31,929 nt of DNA from Bacillota bacterium. GTDB lineage: Bacteria; Bacillota; Clostridia; Acetivibrionales; DTU013. Position 1 is the stretch's first letter. Every line of letters starts with the position of its first letter. Below, piece by piece: positions 24,480-31,926 of the stretch. The notes under the pieces were generated by a model. That model made no database searches. It was not told the origin of the DNA and was given only the letters and a program-made list of their open reading frames with translations. The position numbers and the translations under genes were made by a program. Location of the stretch: assembly GCA_023411645.1 (NCBI GenBank), contig JAEYON010000021.1, positions 1-31,929 of the forward strand. Reading direction: 5' to 3'.

Positions 24480-25661
24480 ATGTTTGGAAATACATTTGGA
24501 AGAATGTTTCGAATAACAACTTGCGGAGAGTCCTACGCAGGGGGGTTCCGAAAAGATACTTCGATCCCTCGGGAGCTTTACGGCGGGCAAATGGTCATTG
24601 TAGATGGCGTTCCGCCGGGATTGAAGATTACTGCAGAAATCGTTCAGGATGAGCTGGACAAGCGTAAACCCGGGAATTCCAGTCTTAGTACGCCACGGAA
24701 GGAAGCAGACAGGGTCTACGTATATTCAGGGGTAATGGAAGATAATCTCTCTACAGGCGCTCCTATAGGCTTGATCATACCCAGCAGCGACATTGAAGAG
24801 GTGCATATACGTCAGCATAAGGAAAACCGGGAGCTGATCAGACCGGGGCAAGCTTCCTATACATATTATAAAAAGTATGGACGCTATTATGACTGGGCCG
24901 GGGCAGGAAGAGCGTCTGCCAGAGAAACAGTAGCGCGGGTTGCCGGCGGCGCCATAGCAAAGCAGATTCTTGACAGGTTAGGTATTGATGTCATCGCATA
25001 TATTGTTGAATCGCACGGAATCAAAGCAGCTCCGGTCACATATGAAACTGCGAAGGCTAATTATCGTAAAAATGAACTGAACTGTCCGGATCTTCAAAAG
25101 GCGCAGGAAATGATCGACGATCTGATGAAGGTCAAGGCGGCAAATGACTCCTGCGGAGGGGTCGTTGAAGTAATTGCGGCCGGTGTCCCTGCAGGTTTGG
25201 GTGAGCCGGTATTTGACAAGCTCAGTGCAATGATTGCTCAAGCAATGATATCCATCGGAGGTGTAAAGGGAATTGAGTTTGGCGACGGTTTTAAACTTGC
25301 TGCAATGACTGGATCCGAATCTAATGATACGCCTTATTATGATAATGAAACCGGCAGGATACGTTTTCGTACCAATCGTGCCGGAGGCCTGCTTGGAGGC
25401 ATATCCAACGGAGAGGAAATCAGAGTCAGAGTCGCGGCCAAGCCCACTTCAACCATATTGCAGCAGCAGACTACAGTTAATATTGCCAAAGGTACGAGCG
25501 TAGAGCATGTGTTTGCTTCAAGAAGTGATCCGACTATCTGTACAAGGCTTTACCCGGTTTGCGAAGCAATGATGAGAATTACTCTTCTGGATGCGATATA
25601 TATGGCTGAGGGATATAAAAAAATAGCTTCAGTTATCGATCCGCAATGGGAGAAATTATGA
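24480..25661 (+). CDS. aroC: Chorismate synthase
   Basis: 393 residues beginning MFGNTFGRMFRITTCGESY, the family start. GRASARETVARVAGGAIAKQ, RTNRAGGLLGGISNGE and DPTICTRLYPVCEAMMRI are conserved FMN/EPSP-binding blocks. It converts EPSP to chorismate, needing reduced FMN. The extended middle region (about 190-240) is normal for bifunctional-unrelated long-type enzymes of Clostridia. It ends in an ATGA overlap with aroK, so the two are translationally coupled. Confidence 0.97.
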   Translation: MFGNTFGRMFRITTCGESYAGGFRKDTSIPRELYGGQMVIVDGVPPGLKITAEIVQDELDKRKPGNSSLSTPRKEADRVYVYSGVMEDNLSTGAPIGLIIPSSDIEEVHIRQHKENRELIRPGQASYTYYKKYGRYYDWAGAGRASARETVARVAGGAIAKQILDRLGIDVIAYIVESHGIKAAPVTYETAKANYRKNELNCPDLQKAQEMIDDLMKVKAANDSCGGVVEVIAAGVPAGLGEPVFDKLSAMIAQAMISIGGVKGIEFGDGFKLAAMTGSESNDTPYYDNETGRIRFRTNRAGGLLGGISNGEEIRVRVAAKPTSTILQQQTTVNIAKGTSVEHVFASRSDPTICTRLYPVCEAMMRITLLDAIYMAEGYKKIASVIDPQWEKL

Positions 25662-26161
25662 AGGCGAGGACTGAAAACGGGAGGAACATCATCCTAATTG
25701 GGATGCCTGGAGCCGGAAAAAGCACCGTAGGCGCATTGCTTGCGCAAAAACTGGGACGAGCCTTTGTGGACACTGACGAACTGGTGAGAAAATTCGATGG
25801 ACGTCCTTTGAGGGATATTGTAGCTGAAGACGGGCAAAAAAGGTTTCTGGAAATACAAAATGCTGCTATAATACCATTTAAATTCAGCAATTGCATCATT
25901 GCAACAGGCGGCGGCGTAGTAAAAAGTGACGAGCTGATGCAATATCTCAAAAAATCAGGAACCATTGTGTACCTAAAGCAGGACCCCGATATACTTGAGA
26001 CTCGGCTGGCGCCCGGAAGGAAGCTGGTAAGACCTGACGGACAGGCCTTTAGATCGCTCTTTGAGGAAAGGGATCCTTTGTATATGAAGTATGCTGATCA
26101 TGTTGTATATTGCGCAGCAAAGTCACCGGAAAAAATCGCGATGGAGATTATTAATGAATGA
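25658..26161 (+). CDS. aroK: Shikimate kinase
   Basis: 167 residues. P-loop GMPGAGKST near the start, the shikimate-binding DTDELV and ATGGGVV segments, and the lid RLAPGRKLVRP, all of shikimate kinase. It phosphorylates shikimate, the step before AroA. The ATG at 25658 overlaps the aroC stop and has GGGAG five bases upstream; an ATG at 25646 is inside aroC and less likely. Its end overlaps the next gene by eight bases. Confidence 0.95.
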   Translation: MKARTENGRNIILIGMPGAGKSTVGALLAQKLGRAFVDTDELVRKFDGRPLRDIVAEDGQKRFLEIQNAAIIPFKFSNCIIATGGGVVKSDELMQYLKKSGTIVYLKQDPDILETRLAPGRKLVRPDGQAFRSLFEERDPLYMKYADHVVYCAAKSPEKIAMEIINE

Positions 26162-26966
26162 TTTGATTTCTGTATTAATCGTAGATGACAATTTTGAGTT
26201 TTGCACGTTGCTTCATAAATATATTGACCGAACAGGAGATATGATTGTAAAGGGCACCGCAAAAAATGGTCTTGATGCTGTTGAGCTTATCCTCAAGCTT
26301 TCACCGGATGTTATTGTATTAGATATAATCATGCCAAAGCTTGACGGAATAGGTGTATTAGAGAAAATATCCGAGATGTCTTTTTCAAAAAGACCGATTT
26401 GTATAGTATTGTCTGCAATTGGAAAAGATGCTGTAGTTCGCAAAGCTATTGAGCTTGGGGCGGATTATTATATAATGAAACCTCTCGATTTTGATGATTT
26501 GGCTTCGCATATCAGAAGGTTGTATAAAATTAGAGAGCATTCGAAGACGGAGCAGCAAATAGTTTGTAAAAGCAAGGATTCACAAATGACCGGTTCATAC
26601 AGTAGAAGTCTTGAACAGATTGTAACCGTTCTGATAAATAACATGGGGATAACACCTAATCTGGCTGGGTATCGTATACTCAGGGAAGCAGTCATACTTT
26701 TAGTGAATGAGCCGGAGGCGATGAAGTCAATATCAAAGCTTGTCTACCCCGTGTTGGCTCAAAGAAATAATATGACTGTGAGAAATATAGACAGAGTGAT
26801 TCGATGCGCAATCTGCAGCGCTCGAAATAAGCTAAAAAACGACAGTGACAGTGGAAAAATTACAACAATTTTTACAGGGAAAGGACAGAAGCCAGGAAAC
26901 TCGCTTGTGCTTAGAGTTCTTGCTGAAAAATCTATACAGATGATGAATAAGAGAACTGTTGAGTAG
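26154..26966 (+). CDS. Spo0A-like response regulator (divergent Spo0A paralogue)
   Basis: 270 residues. Receiver domain (about 5-125): D11 and D12 in LIVDDNFEF, phosphoacceptor D57 in IVLDIIMPKLDG, S87 in IVLSAIG, K109 in YIMKPLDF, so it looks phosphorylatable. The C-terminal Spo0A-type DNA-binding domain (about 150-262) is divergent: GITPNLAGYRILREAVILL, SKLVYPVLAQRNNMTVRNID and RVIRCAI replace the Spo0A IGVPAHIKGY, LYPTIA and SRVERAIRHAIE. Of the recognition-helix positions, Arg-x-x-Arg is kept, Glu becomes Asp and His becomes Cys. ATG with GGAG seven bases before it; it overlaps aroK by eight bases. The coupling to shikimate genes is unusual for spo0A, normally next to spoIVB. It is probably not the main Spo0A. 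Confidence 0.85.
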   Translation: MNDLISVLIVDDNFEFCTLLHKYIDRTGDMIVKGTAKNGLDAVELILKLSPDVIVLDIIMPKLDGIGVLEKISEMSFSKRPICIVLSAIGKDAVVRKAIELGADYYIMKPLDFDDLASHIRRLYKIREHSKTEQQIVCKSKDSQMTGSYSRSLEQIVTVLINNMGITPNLAGYRILREAVILLVNEPEAMKSISKLVYPVLAQRNNMTVRNIDRVIRCAICSARNKLKNDSDSGKITTIFTGKGQKPGNSLVLRVLAEKSIQMMNKRTVE

Positions 26967-26974
26967 AAGTGACC

Positions 26975-27028
26975 CTATAATAGCACAAAAAAGACTGCCT
27001 CAGGGCAGTCTTTTTTGTGCTATTATAG
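26975..27028. terminator. Bidirectional terminator, 25-bp perfect stem
   Basis: A perfect 25-bp inverted repeat, 26975-26999 and 27004-27028, with a TCAG loop. The core is GACTGCC/GGCAGTC flanked by A6/T6 runs, so each strand has stem plus U-run, and the outer part is CTATAATAGCAC/GTGCTATTATAG. It ends both the Spo0A-like gene (nine bases upstream) and the HU gene on the minus strand (six bases away). Confidence 0.9.
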
Positions 27029-27033
27029 CCTTA

Positions 27034-27309
27034 TTATTTGTTAACTGTATCTTTTAAAACCTTGCCAGCTTTGAACACAGGAGCTTTGGAAGCAGGAATC
27101 GTGATTTCTTTCTTGGTCTGAGGATTTCTACCCTTACGAGCAGCTCTTTTCCTTACTTCGAATGTTCCGAAGCCAACCAATACAACTTTGTCTCCATCTA
27201 CGAGAGCATCTTGTACAGAACCGATAAATGCGTTAAGTGCTGCTTCGCTGTTCTTTTTGTTCAAACCGGATTTTGAGGCAATAGAATTGATTAAATCTGT
27301 TTTATTCAT
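27034..27309 (-). CDS. hup: HU family DNA-binding protein
   Basis: 91 residues starting MNKTDLINSIASKSGLNKKN and containing GFGTFEVRKRAARKGRNPQT, the beta-arm sequence with the Arg/Pro intercalation region (RNPQTK). This is the usual bacterial nucleoid-architecture HU protein, a homodimer that bends DNA. Length and sequence are standard. AGGAGG stands seven bases before the ATG. It has its own promoter upstream. Confidence 0.97.
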   Translation of the reverse strand: MNKTDLINSIASKSGLNKKNSEAALNAFIGSVQDALVDGDKVVLVGFGTFEVRKRAARKGRNPQTKKEITIPASKAPVFKAGKVLKDTVNK

Positions 27310-27342
27310 TAAAACAACCTCCTAAATTTGGAATTCGACATT

Positions 27343-27371
27343 ATTTTATAATGAAAATGGCTTCAAGTCAA
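27343..27371 (-). promoter_or_regulatory. Promoter for HU gene
   Basis: On the minus strand TTGACT (27371-27366), 17 bp, TAAAAT (27348-27343). This is 34 bp before the start codon. Confidence 0.6.
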
Positions 27372-27437
27372 GCCTTCAGCAATAATTTAGTCTGCTAGAA
27401 CTACATTAAACGTGCATATATGACTATATGTTTATTT

Positions 27438-27818
27438 TTACGACAAAATTCTCACCTCTACATCATTTTTCAACACTGATTTCAACTCTTTTTGGAAGCG
27501 ATCTTCCTTGCTTTTAACCCGTGATTTTCCAAGAATAATACAATGAATATGATTTTCATCTGCATATCGTGCTATGGTCCCCGGGATATCGTTAGATTTC
27601 AGTACGGCTAGGTTTGCTCCAATGCTTTTTGATAGGCCGAAAAGATATTCCAGCGCTTCTGATTCTGTGTTGCTGTCCAGAAAGTTTACATCATCCTTCA
27701 CAACGTTAATAACAAACAACTGTCCGTTGTACTTTTTCATTAGTTCATTAGCCGCATTAATTAGCCGCTCACAGGTTTTTTGCTGTGTGACGCATACAAG
27801 TATGTTTTTCGTATCCAC
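27438..27818 (-). CDS. Universal stress protein domain protein (Usp/KdpD-Usp-like)
   Basis: 126 residues forming one Usp-type alpha/beta fold: KNILVCVTQQKTCERLINAA (first strand and helix), QLFVINVVKDDVNF, ARYADENHIHCIILGKSRVK, where the final GxxR-like segment corresponds to the ATP-binding G-2x-G-9x-G region in a degenerate form. The CVTQQKTCERLI start resembles the Usp domain within KdpD sensor kinases. Stand-alone function unknown. Start is GTG at 27818, six bases after AGAGG. A TATAAT-type -10 (27868-27863, minus) lies upstream. Confidence 0.75.
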   Translation of the reverse strand: MDTKNILVCVTQQKTCERLINAANELMKKYNGQLFVINVVKDDVNFLDSNTESEALEYLFGLSKSIGANLAVLKSNDIPGTIARYADENHIHCIILGKSRVKSKEDRFQKELKSVLKNDVEVRILS

Positions 27819-28040
27819 AAAATGCCTCTTTTCGTTCCGTTTTCAAGAACCGCCTTAACATTATTATACCAAACTGGTTCGTAAAAGTCTTACAGTAACA
27901 TGTGAATTTTGAATTTGCTGCAACAAGTAGATTATGCTCCGGAATCGGCTTTAGATGAAGCATTATAACGCCTCGGTTCAGCGGCGAGTCACATGTGGTA
28001 CTCCAAGCGATTTGGTGCGCTATTGCAAAATTGTATGAAC

Positions 28041-28069
28041 TTGCATTTTATACATCCATCATTTATTAT
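28041..28069 (+). promoter_or_regulatory. Promoter for fumarase genes
   Basis: TTGCAT (28041-28046), 17 bp, TATTAT (28064-28069). The 304-bp gap 27819-28122 otherwise holds only the divergent Usp promoter and unremarkable sequence, with CGAGTCACATGTGGTACTCC as an imperfect palindrome near 27984-28003. Confidence 0.55.
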
Positions 28070-28122
28070 GATTACGTAGCGACGAGCGGAATATGAATCA
28101 TCCGCTGTTATCGGAGGAAAGA

Positions 28123-28965
28123 ATGAAAGAAATCAGCGCTTCAACAATAACAAATGTGGTCGAGCAGCTTTGTATAAGTGCAAACTATGACCTGAACAGC
28201 GATATCATGGAGGCTCTTGAAACGGCGATCCATACAGAGGAATCACCGACAGGCCGGATAGTGCTTTCCCAGCTTGTTGATAATGCCAGGATCGCTGCCC
28301 GGGAGCGGATGGCCATATGTCAGGACACCGGGATGGCTGTGGTTTTTCTTGAATTGGGACAGGAGGTTCACATCATCGGAGGAAGCCTGACGCAAGCAAT
28401 AAACGAAGGGATCAGACGAGGCTATGAAAAGGGATTTCTTAGGAAGTCTGTCGTATCTGATCCGTTAAAAAGAGTAAACACCGGAGATAACACCCCAGCT
28501 GTAATCCATTGTGATATCACAGAGGGGGACAGCCTGAAAATAACGCTCGCGCCGAAAGGGTTTGGCAGCGAGAACATGAGCGGAGTAAGGATGCTGAAGC
28601 CTTCGGACGGAGTGGAGGGTGTAAAGGCTTTCATAGAAGAAATGGTTGACAAAGCAGGTCCAAATCCCTGTCCCCCTGTTGTCGTTGGAGTCGGGATCGG
28701 AGGTACGATGGAGAAGGCTGCGATTCTTGCGAAGAAGGCGCTTCTACGTCCTGTTAACAGGCGTAATGGGGATGAGGATCTACGCAAACTGGAAGAGGAA
28801 ATGCTCGCACGTATAAACAGCCTCGGAATAGGGCCTGCAGGTCTTGGTGGCAGAATCACTGCCCTGGCAGTAAATATAGAGGTTTTCCCTACACACATTG
28901 CCGGGCTACCTGTAGCGCTCAATATGAGCTGCCACGTCACCAGGCATGCAGAAGCAATACTGTAA
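28123..28965 (+). CDS. fumA: Fumarate hydratase class I, alpha subunit
   Basis: 280 residues. Cluster-binding and active-site blocks of the [4Fe-4S] class I hydro-lyase alpha subunit: ERMAICQDTGMAVVFLE (Cys ligand), GDNTPAVIHCDI, PKGFGSENMSG, AGPNPCPPVVVGVGIGG (Cys) and LNMSCHVTRHAEA (Cys). The enzyme interconverts fumarate and malate; the related L-tartrate dehydratase cannot be excluded, but the usual clostridial enzyme is fumarase. The start at 28123 has GGAGG five bases upstream; the ATG at 28093 is outside the family N-terminus. The beta subunit follows 23 bp later. Confidence 0.9.
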   Translation: MKEISASTITNVVEQLCISANYDLNSDIMEALETAIHTEESPTGRIVLSQLVDNARIAARERMAICQDTGMAVVFLELGQEVHIIGGSLTQAINEGIRRGYEKGFLRKSVVSDPLKRVNTGDNTPAVIHCDITEGDSLKITLAPKGFGSENMSGVRMLKPSDGVEGVKAFIEEMVDKAGPNPCPPVVVGVGIGGTMEKAAILAKKALLRPVNRRNGDEDLRKLEEEMLARINSLGIGPAGLGGRITALAVNIEVFPTHIAGLPVALNMSCHVTRHAEAIL

Positions 28966-28988
28966 TGAAGGGTTTGGGAGGAATGTCA

Positions 28989-29546
28989 ATGGGAAACAAG
29001 CTCAGGATCGAAACGCCATTCAGAAGAGAAATAGTGAGTAAGCTGAAAACAGGAGATGCTGTAGAAATCAACGGAATCATATATGCTGCCCGTGACGCCG
29101 CCCATAAAAGGCTTGTGGAGTTGTTGAACGACGGTAAGGAGCTGCCTTTTGACATCAGGGATCAGATTATATATTATGCGGGTCCGTGCCCGGCAGGACC
29201 CGGACAGGTCATTGGTTCTGCAGGACCCACTACTTCCGGCAGAATGGATGCATATACACCGCAGCTTATTGAACATGGACTCACAGGTATGATTGGGAAA
29301 GGCCTAAGAAATCAGCCTGTCATTGATGCAATGGTCAGGCATGGGGCTGTATATTTTGGAGCTGCGGGAGGAGCCGGAGCACTTCTTTCAAAGTGCATCA
29401 TTGCCGAGGAAATTATTGCATTTCCGGAACTGGGGCCGGAAGCTCTGAGAAAGCTGACTGTAAGAAATTTTCCTGCGACGGTTGTCATAGACGCAACAGG
29501 AGCGGATATGTATGAAATAGGTCGAAAGAAATTTAAGACTTTTTGA
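28989..29546 (+). CDS. fumB: Fumarate hydratase class I, beta subunit
   Basis: 185 residues, typical for the separate beta subunit. It begins MGNKLRIETPFRREIVSKLK and contains GPTTSGRMDAYTPQLIEHG, MIGKGLRN, GAVYFGAAGGAGALLSKCI and ELGPEALRKLTVRNFPATV, matching the substrate-binding swivelling domain. It forms the heterodimer with the preceding subunit. Start at 28989: GGGAGG is seven bases upstream; ATGs at 28965 and 28983 are in frame but badly spaced. There is no obvious terminator after it. Confidence 0.9.
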   Translation: MGNKLRIETPFRREIVSKLKTGDAVEINGIIYAARDAAHKRLVELLNDGKELPFDIRDQIIYYAGPCPAGPGQVIGSAGPTTSGRMDAYTPQLIEHGLTGMIGKGLRNQPVIDAMVRHGAVYFGAAGGAGALLSKCIIAEEIIAFPELGPEALRKLTVRNFPATVVIDATGADMYEIGRKKFKTF

Positions 29547-29716
29547 TGACTTATGATACTGTACAGACCAACATGGATACTGTGCAATATCGGAAACAAG
29601 AGCTTCATTTGCATGAGCTTTTTGCATGACCTGATAAGATCCGCAAAAGAAGGGTATATTTTAATAGAATAGTAGTGTATAATTAATTGGAATTTTATTC
29701 ATAGGAGGATTTGATT

Positions 29717-29926
29717 ATGGCAAAAGTAACAAAGGATATGATTATTGCTGACATTTTAAAACTTGACAAAGGTACAGTGCCAATATTACTCGGCATTGGA
29801 ATGCATTGCCTCGGATGCCCGTCTTCCTCAGGCGAAAGTCTTGAAGACGCCTGTGCAATACATGGTGTTGATGTTGACCAGATTGTAAAGGATTTAAATG
29901 ATTATCTGGAATCAAAAGAAGGATAG
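29717..29926 (+). CDS. DUF1858 domain protein
   Basis: 69 residues, a complete DUF1858 domain: TKDMIIADILKLDKGTVPIL and GMHCLGCPSSSGESLEDACAIHG, where Cys-x-x-Cys (CLGC) is the redox motif. These small proteins often occur near hybrid-cluster or iron-sulfur proteins in anaerobes, and a redox disulfide role is suggested in databases but not proved. AGGAGG lies eight bases before the ATG. A TATAAT (29678-29683) is upstream. It is 33 bp before purA. Confidence 0.88.
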   Translation: MAKVTKDMIIADILKLDKGTVPILLGIGMHCLGCPSSSGESLEDACAIHGVDVDQIVKDLNDYLESKEG

Positions 29927-29959
29927 TAATCTGTAGTACTGCAGGACGGAGGATAATAT

Positions 29960-31231
29960 ATGGCGGTCAGAGTAGTTGTAGGCACGCAGTGGGGAGATGA
30001 GGGCAAGGGTAAGTATATTGACATGCTTGCGAAAGATTCCGATATTGTTGTGCGTTTTTCGGGTGGAAATAATGCGGGTCACACTATTGTCGCAGATGGG
30101 GTCAAATATGCCCTGCACCTGATACCCTCAGGCATACTCCACAAGGGAAGGGTATGTATTATTGGTAATGGCGTTGTCATAGATCCCGCTGTTTTAATTA
30201 AGGAAATGGAAGATCTGGCGCAAAAGGGTATTTCTACGGATAAGCTTTTGATCAGTGATAGAGCTCATGTAATCATGCCCTACCATAGGCTTATGGATGA
30301 TTTGCAAGAAAACCATAGGGGCTCAGCAAATCTTGGTACGACCAAAAGAGGCATCGGACCGGCATATGCCGATAAAACAGAGCGCTGTGGTATACGCATG
30401 TGTGACTTGATCGACGAGGAGCTTTTTGCTGCCAAGGTGCGAGGAAATCTGGAGATAAAAAACCAGATTATTGAGAAGGTCTACGGCGGCGTAGGGTTTG
30501 ACGAGGACAGCATAATTGAAGAATATATGCAGTACTCCAAACGGCTGAAGGATCATGTTACAGATGTAAATGCAATAATTGCCGATGCGATAGATAAAGG
30601 ACAAAATATATTGTTTGAAGGCGCTCAGGCAACCTTTCTGGACATGGACTTTGGCACCTATCCCTTCGTGACATCATCAAACCCAGTAGCAGGCGGAGTA
30701 TGCACGGGCGCAGGTATCGGCCCGAAATATATTGATGAAGTTTACGGCGTTTTAAAGGCATATACCTCCAGAGTGGGGGCCGGGCCGTTTCCAACAGAGC
30801 AAAACAATAAAATCGGTGACACGATCAGGGAACTTGGCTGGGAGTACGGCACAACGACCGGAAGGCCCAGACGCTGCGGATGGCTGGATACGGTAATGAT
30901 CCGATATGCGGCGCGAATTAACGGACTCACAGGTCTTGCGATCAATCATGTCGATACAATTGGGAAGCTTGATAAGATCAAGCTTTGCACATCATATGTC
31001 AGGAATGGGGAGACGATCCGCTATTTCCCTGCGAGCCTGAAGGAGCTTGCTCAATGTGAACCTGTTTATGAGGAATTTGATAATTGGAAGGAAGATATAT
31101 CCTCAGTTAGGAAATTTGAGGATTTGCCTGACAATGCGAAGAAGTACCTCCGACGCATTGAAGAGCTTGTCGGAGTGAGGATTGCACTAATTGGCGTTGG
31201 CAAAGACCGGGAACAGACCATCGTGGTGTGA
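29960..31231 (+). CDS. purA: Adenylosuccinate synthetase
   Basis: 423 residues. It opens with VVVGTQWGDEGKGKYIDMLA, the GTP-binding and catalytic motif (general base Asp after WGDEGKG), followed by FSGGNNAGHT, GTTKRGIGPAYADK, FEGAQATFLDMDFGTYPFVT and TTTGRPRRCGWLD, all diagnostic. It joins IMP and aspartate with GTP to make adenylosuccinate, first step to AMP. GGAGG precedes the ATG. Same strand as the DUF1858 gene; probably co-transcribed. Confidence 0.97.
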   Translation: MAVRVVVGTQWGDEGKGKYIDMLAKDSDIVVRFSGGNNAGHTIVADGVKYALHLIPSGILHKGRVCIIGNGVVIDPAVLIKEMEDLAQKGISTDKLLISDRAHVIMPYHRLMDDLQENHRGSANLGTTKRGIGPAYADKTERCGIRMCDLIDEELFAAKVRGNLEIKNQIIEKVYGGVGFDEDSIIEEYMQYSKRLKDHVTDVNAIIADAIDKGQNILFEGAQATFLDMDFGTYPFVTSSNPVAGGVCTGAGIGPKYIDEVYGVLKAYTSRVGAGPFPTEQNNKIGDTIRELGWEYGTTTGRPRRCGWLDTVMIRYAARINGLTGLAINHVDTIGKLDKIKLCTSYVRNGETIRYFPASLKELAQCEPVYEEFDNWKEDISSVRKFEDLPDNAKKYLRRIEELVGVRIALIGVGKDREQTIVV

Positions 31232-31324
31232 GCATAGAAGCAGATTACCTATACCTGTATTAAGGCTGATTTTGATCTGTATTAAAGGCTTATTTCTGTT
31301 GATGTCACAAGGAAATTTTTTCGG

Positions 31325-31354
31325 TTGACAAAAGCTTAATTATTACTGTATTAT
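31325..31354 (+). promoter_or_regulatory. Promoter of tRNA-Lys
   Basis: TTGACA (31325-31330, perfect), 18-bp spacer, TATTAT (31349-31354). The predicted start is about 60 nt before the tRNA. Confidence 0.75.
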
Positions 31355-31362
31355 ATATACTT

Positions 31363-31382
31363 GTGTGGCTCGACAGCCACAC
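31363..31382 (+). other. Hairpin in tRNA-Lys precursor leader
   Basis: GTGTGGCT (31363-31370), CGAC, AGCCACAC (31375-31382): a perfect 8-bp stem with a tetraloop at the 5' end of the expected transcript. It may protect or guide processing of the pre-tRNA. Confidence 0.6.
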
Positions 31383-31423
31383 GGTATATATAAAGTTGCA
31401 GCAGGGCTGTAAAAATTATATAA

Positions 31424-31499
31424 GGGCCATTAGCTCAGTTGGCAGAGCACTTGACTTTTAATCAAGGTGTCCCGCGTTCGAATCGCGGATGGCTCACCA
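31424..31499 (+). tRNA. tRNA-Lys (anticodon UUU), CCA encoded
   Basis: 76 bases. The 5' acceptor GGGCCAT pairs with ATGGCTC (one G-U); the D-arm is GCTCAGTTGGCAGAGC; the anticodon stem CTTGA/TCAAG encloses CTTTTAA with anticodon TTT at 31457-31459; the T-arm is CGCGTTCGAATCGCG. Discriminator A then CCA (31497-31499). Confidence 0.97.
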
Positions 31500-31507
31500 A
31501 AGATAAT

Positions 31508-31520
31508 CCGCCGCAGGCGG
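31508..31520 (+). other. GC-rich hairpin immediately after tRNA-Lys
   Basis: CCGCC-GCA-GGCGG, 5-bp stem with triloop GCA, eight bases after the tRNA CCA. It shares the GCA triloop with the two terminator hairpins that follow. Probably part of 3' processing or termination. Confidence 0.6.
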
Positions 31521-31528
31521 TATAATCT

Positions 31529-31560
31529 ACCTCTTTAAGCTTCCCGCAGGGAGGCTTTTT
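31529..31560 (+). terminator. Terminator copy 1 after tRNA-Lys
   Basis: AAGCTTCCC-GCA-GGGAGGCTT followed by T-run: a 9-bp stem with one G-U and a triloop. It is the first of two exact 31-bp copies (31529-31559). Confidence 0.85.
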
Positions 31561-31592
31561 TACTCGGCTTTTGCAAAGCAAAACGATGTCCA

Positions 31593-31623
31593 ACCTCTTT
31601 AAGCTTCCCGCAGGGAGGCTTTT
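31593..31623 (+). terminator. Terminator copy 2, exact 31-bp duplicate
   Basis: An exact second copy of 31529-31559, 64 bp downstream. Between the copies lies another small stem, TTTTGC-AAA-GCAAAA (about 31568-31582). Confidence 0.85.
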
Positions 31624-31679
31624 ACTTTTCTAAGCGAAGTGGAGAAAAGAGCCAACCTTTTGAAGACCTCACACAATGT

Positions 31680-31708
31680 TTGAAAATAGTAGAGAAAAAT
31701 GGTATATT
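31680..31708 (+). promoter_or_regulatory. Promoter of the next gene beyond the window
   Basis: TTGAAA (31680-31685), 17 bp, TATATT (31703-31708). It predicts a leader of about 210 nt to the ATG at 31927. Confidence 0.65.
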
Positions 31709-31812
31709 GTGTTAATATCTTTATATACAGTACCAGTTGATAACGATTTGAATGAAAACTATTACTCGACACCTGTCGTGAAAGAAGGAGTTAAGTGAAA
31801 TTGTCGTATTGA

Positions 31813-31831
31813 CCGCGACATTGTGTCGCGG
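31813..31831 (+). promoter_or_regulatory. Strong hairpin in a long 5' leader
   Basis: CCGCGACA (31813-31820), TTG, TGTCGCGG (31824-31831): perfect 8-bp stem. A smaller stem CGAC-ACCT-GTCG lies around 31767-31778 and shares complementary bases with it, so alternative pairing is possible. Just before it AAGGAG (31785-31790) precedes a 5-codon mini-ORF (GTG at 31795, stop 31810-31812). Confidence 0.5.
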
Positions 31832-31926
31832 ATTTAGAAAAGTAGGACTTTGGAGAGATTTAAGATTTTTATGTACTTATATTAAGCAAAATGTAGAGAT
31901 GGATTTTAGTAATAAGGGGGAAGTTC

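Noticed and set aside
28422..28940. 172-codon open frame on the minus strand
   Set aside because: Antisense to the fumarase alpha gene, no family resemblance.
31232..31324. Terminator for purA
   Set aside because: Only a loose repeat of CTGTATTAA-AGGCT is present, with no convincing stem.
31529..31623. Duplicated 31-bp unit as a minimal CRISPR
   Set aside because: Only two copies, each a self-complementary terminator with a T-run, and no cas genes or leader nearby.
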